From the NCBI RefSeq assembly GCF_030247185.1, contig NC_080571.1, forward strand, positions 33,654,753-33,718,752: a DNA stretch of 64,000 nt, written 5' to 3'. Below the pieces are notes generated by a model that worked only from the letters and a program-made list of their open reading frames with translations, ran no database searches and was not told where the DNA came from. Positions 21,801 through 30,800 of this stretch are shown in pieces. Position numbers and translations under genes: made by a program. The stretch's first letter is position 1; every line of letters begins with the position of its first letter. The stretch comes from Malaya genurostris. Its lineage: Eukaryota; Arthropoda; Insecta; Diptera; Culicidae.

Positions 21801-24800
21801 GAGAGTTGAAATCAACAAACCATCGTATCAAACGCAGTTTACACACTTAAAACCGATTCTCGAGCTCGGCATAATGAAATGCCGAATTATATCGGCAACA
21901 CTTAATTTTACTGACTATTCAGTAATTAACATGCTCTTTTCCGAAAATCGTTAAAGTTCTATGCTGATATCTCGGTAAAGTGAGTTCTTTTGCTGAAGTT
22001 TGGCAAAATATTATGCTGAACGTGTCAGTAAACAACAAATATACCGAGATCAGCAAAACCGTTTGCCGAGATTTCGAACAGCGACTTAGCTTTTACTGAA
22101 ACTCGGTTAGACACTTGTCATTTAATGTTTCCTTTAGATTTTACAAGCATCACGTCGCCATTGCTCGTGGAACTGGAAAACATCTAAACTGGATGAAGGA
22201 AGATTTGTATATTTTATTAAAAGATAAGTAAAATCGAAAACTATCTAATTTGCATATATATTTATATCCGCTTATTTACAGGTGAGGTGAGGAGCACTAG
22301 AAACAATTGTCTTTAGCCGTGATGTTTTCGTTTGGTGTTTGCGCTTTTGTGGTTTGCTGAATTGAAATGAACATCAATAAAATATTCCTTTCACCAACAC
22401 TAGCTATTGCTGTTATTAATTTCATGCAAAAATAAAAAAATATCTTTCCTTTTTTCGATTACTGATGACTCGGCAATTCATGATTCCTTCCTGATAACTT
22501 TTGCCGAGCAGACAGCAAAACTTCTGCTGACAAGTTCGGCAATAATTGACAGTTGACAAATTTTGGATTGCCGAGATTCTCAGTAATTATACATTTTGCC
22601 GAGACGATAACCGAGCACTCGGCTGTGCAAATCTCGGCATTTTTTTGCCGAGATTCAGCAAGAAATTTTAAGTGTGTACTCGACCCTCGTCGATGGTCCG
22701 CCAACCGAACGGTTCGAATCAGATTGCTTCGCCAAACACCGAGCACAGAACACTTTCGCATTAACCGAGGGAATAGTTTTCGAACCTATCGCATGCTTAC
22801 GCTCGGTGAACATTTTTGAGTAAACTTGCAGAAGCATCGGCGTTCGGTTCGCAATTTACCACCACTGGTTACAGGTTTGTATAGAAGAGGCCGCCGCTTC
22901 CGACGGCGGGTCGGTGGCCAACTCAGCCTGCGTCGCCTCGGTGGCTTTATGCCGCCGAGACATCTTGACTTCAGTTATGTGGCTGCGCAGGCATAATAAC
23001 ACAAAAAATAATAATATAATGTATTCGAAATTACCCTTTCGGCGAAATGACCTATTCGGCGAAACGACTTTCGGCGAAGTGACCCGCTCCCATTCCCAGC
23101 CTCGCACATAGGATCAAAAAGTTTTTCTGGCCCGAAGAGGCGAATGACCTTTACGTTGCAACCTCTTTAATCAAAGCAACAAAAAAACTGAAAAAATTGA
23201 GGAATATTTAAGGCATTATGGGAAATCTTTCTGATATTTTGATGTTCAAAATATACAATTTTGTTCTTACAATTTGGGTACTCTAGATTTTACATCAAAA
23301 ATAAATTGTTTATGAGCTCGTTACACTATATTATTTTCAGATTAAAATAAAATGTTAATGGGTATAATATCAGACTATAAATAAATAAATCAATAAAAAA
23401 ACCATGCGTCTCCTTCTAATTATCATCAGATGGAGATGCATGGCATTTAGTTTTAGTGCCTTTACAACTAAACACCATGCATTTCCATCTATAACTAGAG
23501 TTCAGATCATGGGTATTGAAGTAATTCATAATGATAAAAGAAATCCATACCTTTTATTATTTACACATTTACACATTAGTGCAAATGTATCAGTGAACAC
23601 GTTAGGGAAACATGAATCAGAGCTGATGAATTGAACTATATTTAGTTTTTAATACACGGTTTTTAGATCTTATTTATGAACTGATAAATCATTTTTCTTA
23701 CAATTTATTGTATACTGGAGTCTCTTTTTACGCGTTTTTTTTTAATGCGGTTTCTTTTTACGCTGCTTTTTTTACGCGGAATTCTGAAGTTACGCGGTTT
23801 TTTTTACGCAGATTTCCGAAGTTACGCGTTTTTTTTTTCAGACGGATTTCCAAAGTTACGTGGATTTTTTAGCATCAAAAAAAAAATTTCGATTTTGTAA
23901 GTCTCAAAATTTTTTTATGTCCCAATCTATTTTAACAAAAAAATTTTTTTTTGAGATTGCACCAGATTTGGGCGTTTCATGCATTTCTAAGATATTTGGC
24001 ATAAAAAATTTTTTTTCTTGGTTTGGAGGTTTTCCGAAGTTACGCGGTTTTTTGAGCGGTTTTTTACGCGGTTCGTATCCCCCACGATCTCACCTCAGTG
24101 TATTCAAATCAAAGTAAATACCCTGTAATAAATTCTAATCATATTTTTGCTATATTTAGTAAAATCTCTGAAGAAATCGATTAAGCATCCCATGCGATGT
24201 CGAAGTGAATTCAGGGAATTTTAAAAACCCATCATTCTGTAGTTCCATAATTGGAAGCCGACATCGCATTAAATTCACAAATTTTGTATTAATCGCTAGT
24301 GACTTCAGAAGACCTTGAGAGAAATTGGTTTATTCTGGATAATAAACCAAAAACCAAAAAACGAAATCTAGGACAAAAGTATTATTGAATTTTGAAAACT
24401 ATTTAAATCATTCATCATCCTTCATCAAAAGTGAAAAAAATAAGAACAGATATGCAACATTTGCAAACATTTACAAACATTTGAATTAACTGAGCATTAA
24501 ATTTTCAGCAGTCAACATCTTCATCGCCGAATCGAGACGATGCCAACATACTTGACAAAAGCCGTCACTGCACCGATTTGCTGTTCATCGCGATCAAAGC
24601 CGCCTTCATATTAATACTGGTAAGATATTAGTGGTATAAATTAGTTTGTGCTGTTTTTTTTCGAAAGTTCAATCTGTATTCAAAAAAATGGTTACAAATT
24701 CAATATTCAAAATATTGTCTATCGTTAGTCACTACTTTCTCCCATCTTTCTGGCAATTTATGAATACCCCTTCTTAAAAAAATTGGGTTATTTGGCCGCA

Positions 24801-27800
24801 ATACACAAATCGAACCATTTTTTGAAATCATCATAATTAGCGAAATGCTGATTAGCCGGCCCATGCTGCATCGAACGGAACAAAAAGTAATCGGAAAGAG
24901 TAATGTCTTGACTATACGGCGGGTGCGGTAGGACTTCCCATTTGAGCGTTTTTATTTAAGTATGTTTTTACCGGCTGTGCAACATGTGGGCGAGACTTGT
25001 CATGTTGCAAAATTACTTACTTACAATTTTTTCAAACGGCTTGAACGCATCAACTGTCGTCGGTACTGTACGGTACGGTGCAGTACGCTACTGTCAACAT
25101 TAACATCTAGGGAACAATCATGTTTTCACTTGCTGCTGAACCTCACTTAAATTCGACCCTGGCTGTTGAACCGTTTGTTTCCAATCCTGACTCATACAGT
25201 TACTCACAAAATTGATCATACACACGAAAAAATATCACATTTTCACATTTTGCTGTTCATTTAGTGAGTTTAAAGTAACAAAATATATGTTATTTCAATG
25301 TTATATATTTCATGAATTGGATTAATATACATTTTATTTGAATATTAAGATTCTTCCTATTTAGTGGTTCGATTGCAACAAAAAACGCCTTAGTTCTATC
25401 TCACAAAATTGATCGTACACTCATTATGAAAATCTGCATTATTAAGTATAGCTGGTGAATGCGGATTGGAATATAAAATTTAGTACTTAGTGTGGCCTCC
25501 CTTAGCGTCGATTACGGCTTACAAACGACGGGGCATTGGGTCCACTAGTTCTTTGCGCAAGATGCTCGGATGTTTTCCCATACTAATTTTATTTTCTGTT
25601 TCAGCGTGTTTTTGTTTGATGTGTTAGTATCCTTGAACCGCCGATTAATTTTATCCCATGGGTTTTCGATGGGATTCATGTCTGGTGACTGTGGTGGTGT
25701 TTTCAATTGCTTAGGAACGTTTTGTAATAGCCATTCCCGAAAAACATGTGCAGTGTGTTTCGGATCATTGTCCTGTTGGAAACAACATCCTGATGATAGT
25801 CCTAATTTTTGTGCACTTGGTTTTAGGATACGTTTTAGGATATCCACATATAGCATTTTGTCCATATTCCGGTCGCTAAACTTCAGTTTTCCTGTGTCTG
25901 AAAGCTGCCATACAACCCCACAACATAACACAGCCACCACCATGTTTCACTGTTGGTCTCAAATTTTTATATTTGAGCTCTGTATTCGGCTCTCTCCAAA
26001 CAATTTGTCTGCCATCATATCCAAAGCAATTTATTTTTGTTTCATTCATGATTTCAAAACTCCAGCGGTTTGTTTACGTGGGTTTTGACGAACTCAAGCC
26101 GCTACTTCTGATTTACTGCTGATATGAATGGCTTTTTAAGGGCAACATGACCATGCAGATTAGATTTCCGGAGAACGCGGCGAACAGCTTCAGTTGAAAT
26201 AGGTCGATTGATATCTTGAGACACTTCCGCCGTCAATTTCGGTTCACTTATTTTCGGGGAATTTTCATTGCAAAATCACTTCAAAATAAATTGAAAACTA
26301 GCTAGCAACACTGAGAAACTGCCATAAAATGTAGCATCATACGTGTGTACGACCAATTTTGTGAGTAACTGTATATTAGGTTCGCTCTCGGCCTGGTTGT
26401 TTAGTGCGAACCAAGGTCAGTTTTGTGAAAAAAATTATTCGATCTAACTGTCCTGGGTCGGTATCGGGTTCCTCGAGCGGAAACAAAATCCGGAAATCTA
26501 GGCTGCTAAACTATTTAACAAACAAATCATAAACCCACGCTTGCTTTGTCAAAGCAGAGAAAAATCTACAAGTTGATTGCTGCAAGGACATATCAAAACA
26601 TGTCATGAGAACACATATTGAATAGACTTTTTATGTGACTGACAGTAGCACTAATAGCGTATATTTAACTATTTTCTTTCTTCCGTGACCTATATTGGCG
26701 GAAAATTCCTCCCTGAAAACTAGCTGGTGCTAATTATCTACTGCATGGCATTTGGAGACATATACCGGATCATAAATGGATACGACGATTGTGCCAACGT
26801 GTGTGGACGCGACAATAGGCCCGATAAAGATCTTTCGTGCAAGGTAATGTTCCATCTAGTCCTGCTATATGTGAGTAGTCGTATAAGAATGAGCCTCATA
26901 TGTGCTAACAACGATTTAACCCATTATTCGATTTACCGAGTAGTACTTAAGCAGAATGTAGTTGACCTACCTAGCAACATGAGGATATGACATTTTTTAT
27001 AGGTTTGGTTGATATCAAAGTTGTTAGCGCTAATCTAATCTAATCTAATGTTTAAGTTGATAATCATAGACTTCTTTGTTTCATTAAACAAGTACCATGT
27101 TCAATATAAAAAAGACGGATGGGTAATGTCTGAGACATAACTGGATGACAAAAAATACGAACAAAACTGACATGCTAGTCCGCAAATTTTTTCTTCATGT
27201 CGTTTTCGCTTGATGCCAAACCTAACCCAGTTTCCACCCTAACTGTTGTCAAACCGTTTGTTTGAAGCTAGTTTCGAACCTAGTTTTAACGTTGTTGAAC
27301 TGAAAACAGAGTCAGCTTCGAACCCGGTTTTTATATCAGGTGTGCTCAAACCCCTGTTGCTAAGTGCGAAACCAACACAGTTTCGTGAAAATTGTTTGTT
27401 TGATGAAACTGCCCTAGGTCAGTTTCAGTTTTCTCAAGCGAAAACGACATTAGTTTGAGCGAATTCTATACCTATTAGTCATGAAATAGGTAAACAAACA
27501 TAATAGAAATATATTTATGTCCAAAAAAATGATGGCGACGACGGACGTAGAACATCAAACTGAAACCAAATATTTACAGTTTATAACGCACCTTTTGGGA
27601 AGTATCGAAACATATTTGGTACAATGTTGTACCTGAAACATAAGGTAATGAATGAGTCATAAATTAAAAATAAGAGGAATGACTAAATTGACCGTCTTAA
27701 ACAACATGCACAAATAAGGAGTGTATCGATAAGTAGTTAGCAACATTCAAACAGTTATTACTCTGAAATGGTTTAATTTTTTGCAGCGTGTTTTGCGGTG

Positions 27801-30800
27801 ACATGTTTGTTTACATGTCAATAACAGCTGCGCAATCGATTGGTTTCGGTACGGTTTATCGTTTTAATGATGAGTTGAATTGATCCGGAAACGTGAAAGA
27901 AAATTCTGCACACTTGGTGCTCAGAAAGTGGTATCACGTACAACGAAATTGCAAAACGAGTGAAAGTGCACCACACCAGTGTCAAAAATACTATCAAGAA
28001 GTCCCTGGTACAGCAAGTTCAGGCCAAAACAAGAGCGCGAAAACTGTATAACCGGATTCTACAGAATAAAGACGGATGCATCCCGATCGACGACGAAACC
28101 TACGCCAAGGAAGACTGCTGCCCGGACCGCAATATTATACGAAATCGGTCTACCAGGACCTGGACGACGCTGACACCACGGTGGCGATGAAAAAGTTTGG
28201 GCTGAAGGTGTTGGTCTAGCAAGCAATTTGTACCTGTGGTTTGCGGTCGTCGATTTTCTTCACGAAGTGCACAATTAACGCCAAGGTGTACGAGGAAGAA
28301 TGTTTGAAGAAGACAATGCTGCCACTGTACAGAAAGCATACAGTTCCTCCTCTCTTCTGGCCGTATTTGGCTTCAGCCCACTACGCCAACTCCGTTCTAC
28401 AGTGGTTGTCAAAAAATAATGTACAATTCGTAGAAAAGGACATCAACCCACTGAACTGCCCGAATCTTCGGCCAATTGAAAGGTATTGGGCAATTGTCAA
28501 GTGGCACTTTCGGAAGGAAGGTACAGTGTCCCAAAACATGCAGGAATTAAAAAAACCACCAGGAAAGTCACAAAAGTAACTGTGCATAATTTAATGAAGA
28601 ATGTCAAGTCCACAGTGCGAGCGTTTCACAGAAACTAGGGTTTTCTTCAATATAATCAGTGAAATGCATAAAAATGTAATTTTTCCACAAAATATCGAAA
28701 ACTGATGTCAAAATATGTTTTTATTTCGCTTTTTTATTCAATAATCAATGTTGCTAACTACTTTTCGATACACTCCTTATAAACAAATTAGAACGATTCT
28801 AAACCGAACAGAAGTAATACGTACGCAAGTCGATCGAGAAATGTTCGAAAATTGAACAATTCGAACGAATGATATTCGAGTTCAGACCCAACTCGAACGG
28901 AATGCAGAATGGAAATTGCACATTCGTTCGGAATATTTCGAATCGATCGACGTACAGAATAGGGGTGAATATTCAGTACGCTGAATAGTGGCCATGTAGG
29001 TAATAGTTGAGTTTGCAATGTCCAGTCAGAGTTCTGACTAGAATACTGGAATGATGCTTGGGAAATTGCAGTAAATATTTTGACATTTCTCAGATTCAAA
29101 TCTAGTAAAAATGTTGGCATGTTTATGTGCAGCCCAAGAACGAATCTTGTGCTTTATCCAACTAGTTGACCGTCAAAGCAAAGTCTTGACATTACATTCC
29201 TTTTGTGGAATTTGGCCTTTCTGTTTCAACAGACTTCGCAGCCGATTCTTAGAGTACAGAATCATTGCATGGCTAGTACTATGGATCCTGCTGACACTAA
29301 GAACCCTTCCAGGTCGGGGCTCGAACATACGACAACCGTGGTAAGGGTAACAAATCATTTGTTGCACCAGCTCTAGCCAACTCATCAGCCCATTCATTTC
29401 CAGTAATACCAGAATGACTAAGAAGTAAACAGCATTTTAAATGTTAACTTCTCCGATTTGATTGAATCGTGAATTATTCGAACTGAGTACCTTGAAAGCT
29501 GCCTGACTGACAGAACAAAAATCAATTCGTTTACCACAGATTCTCTGCTGAAGTGCCGATTGTACCCCATAAAGAATCGTTCAGATTTCTACTTGAAGCA
29601 CACTGTGCTCTCAAGTAAATGAGACTACTCTAGTCTCCTTTCACGACAATAGACACCAGCACCAACACGACCCTTCAACAGAGAACCGTCCGTATAACGA
29701 ACTATGTGTTCATCAAGCTGTCGTCCCAAATAAGCAGATGACCATTCCTCATGAAGAGGATATATCACATTGAATGTTTAGAGAAGAAAACTGCACGTAA
29801 GAGTTAGGTCACTAAGAGCGAGTAAATACTCATCCCAAGTAACCATTTGAGACCACAAGCGAGTGTTGCTAATAGTCTATAGGATTACACTTTTAATATC
29901 CCTCTGATCGTCACCTCATTTGCTCTACAAATGAAAATCAAACAATATTTTAATGAATTACTTACATGGAAGTTTACTACTTGTATTAATAATTTCATTT
30001 CCGAAGGGTACGGATCGTACCGAGCAAAAGTATTTGCTGGTCGAGTCTTCCGGTGTGTCTTCAGATCTACATCGACAGTGCGTGTCACGATGCGAGGACA
30101 TCGAGGGATAGTAAGACGGAAGACGATAAATTTGCAGTTTCAAAATTTAACAGAGTACTTACCATTACAGCAAACCATTTCTGAACCGGTGCATTCGGAA
30201 AGACAATCCCGCCGAAGATGTCGCTACCCGTACCGGTTTGAGGAACTACTTCCAGGAGGTTTCCGAGGATCTTGAATCGTGCTACATCGAGATACTGTGG
30301 TTGTGCCTGATAGCGTTCGTCTTCTCACTGTTGACGCTAGTTCTGCTTAGATTTGTACCCGGTTTGATAGTCTGGTTAGTGCTGTTAGCTGTTGTAGTCG
30401 TCTGCTCCGTTGGCACTCTCTGGTTGTGGCTGAAATGGAACTTCGAAACGAGCAATATGGCTAAGGAAGCCAGCGAAGGAACTAAGATGAGAATCAACAA
30501 TTATCTGTACTATGCGATAGCCGCAACAGTTGCCACGATTCTCGTATACCTGGTGATACTCGTGATGAGAAAAAGGATTAAGCTGGTTGTGCAACTATTT
30601 CGCGAAGCGGGGAAAGCCATCTCGAACATGCCGTTTCTTCTGCTGGAACCTATTGTGGTACAGTAAAATCTAGTTTTTCCTAATTGCACTGGGAAGTTTT
30701 CGGATTCATTCTATTAGAAACTTACTTTCAGACTTTCATATCCATAGCCGTGGTCATTACTTTGTACGTATATTTCACCATGTGGATCGAAAGTTCGGGA

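Larger units (their letters stand above)
19582..22867. mobile_element. hAT-like non-autonomous element, 3.3 kb
   Basis: The ends CAGTGGTGGTAAA and TTTACCACCACTG are perfect inverted repeats, flanked by a perfect 8-bp duplication GTTACAGG (19,574-19,581 and 22,868-22,875). This combination is diagnostic of hAT elements. No transposase is present. The interior consists of two opposed minisatellite arrays and a further nested element. Confidence 0.9.
19442..22963 (-). pseudogene. 75-codon ORF of the outer element, split by the hAT insertion
   Basis: The minus-strand frame starts at 22,963 (MSRRHKATEATQAEL) and runs to the hAT target site. It continues in the same frame at 19,573 as RLDCPVYSKLG, to a TAG at 19,442. 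One target-site copy (GTTACAGG, read as CCTGTAAC) supplies the joining codons. The combined frame would be 75 residues. The GC-rich 5' half looks coding, but I do not recognise the protein. It may be the start of the element's own, otherwise deleted, transposase (inference). Confidence 0.5.
19095..23090. mobile_element. Foldback/MULE-like element carrying nested insertions
   Basis: The ends are imperfect inverted repeats of about 65 bp built from tandem TTTCGCCGAA/TTTCGCCGTA words: left from GGTCATTTCGCCGTAAGCC, right inverted GGTCACTTCGCCGAAAGTC. The target duplication is about 8-9 bp, in the range of MULE/foldback or hAT elements, and the superfamily is unsettled. Without the hAT insertion it would be about 700 bp long and would contain a 75-codon minus-strand frame. 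Confidence 0.75.
19055..23185 (+). repeat. tRNA-derived SINE split by a 4-kb insertion
   Basis: The left piece (19,055-19,094) reads GTAGCGTGATGGGTTAG then TTCGATTCCCAA. The right piece (23,091-23,185) resumes CATTCCCAGCCTCGCACATA, then CCCGAAGAGGCGAATGACC and an A-rich tail. Compared with the intact copy at 14,252, they are two halves of one SINE. ATTCCCA(A/G) is present on both sides as the target duplication. Confidence 0.8.
25090..26490. repeat. Diverged MITE family B copy, split by the Tc1 element
   Basis: The left piece near 25,160 (GTTGAACCGTTTGTTTCCAA) and the right piece 26,374-26,490 (GGCCTGGTTGTTTAGTGCGA, TGTCCTGGGTCGGT, CTCGAGCGGAAAC) align with successive parts of the copies at 16,955 and 27,198. 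The left border is unclear. Confidence 0.55.

Noticed and set aside
29931..30275. 114-codon plus-strand frame at the CTL exon 4-5 region
   Set aside because: It reads through the intron in the wrong frame; the spliced frame matches the CTL family.
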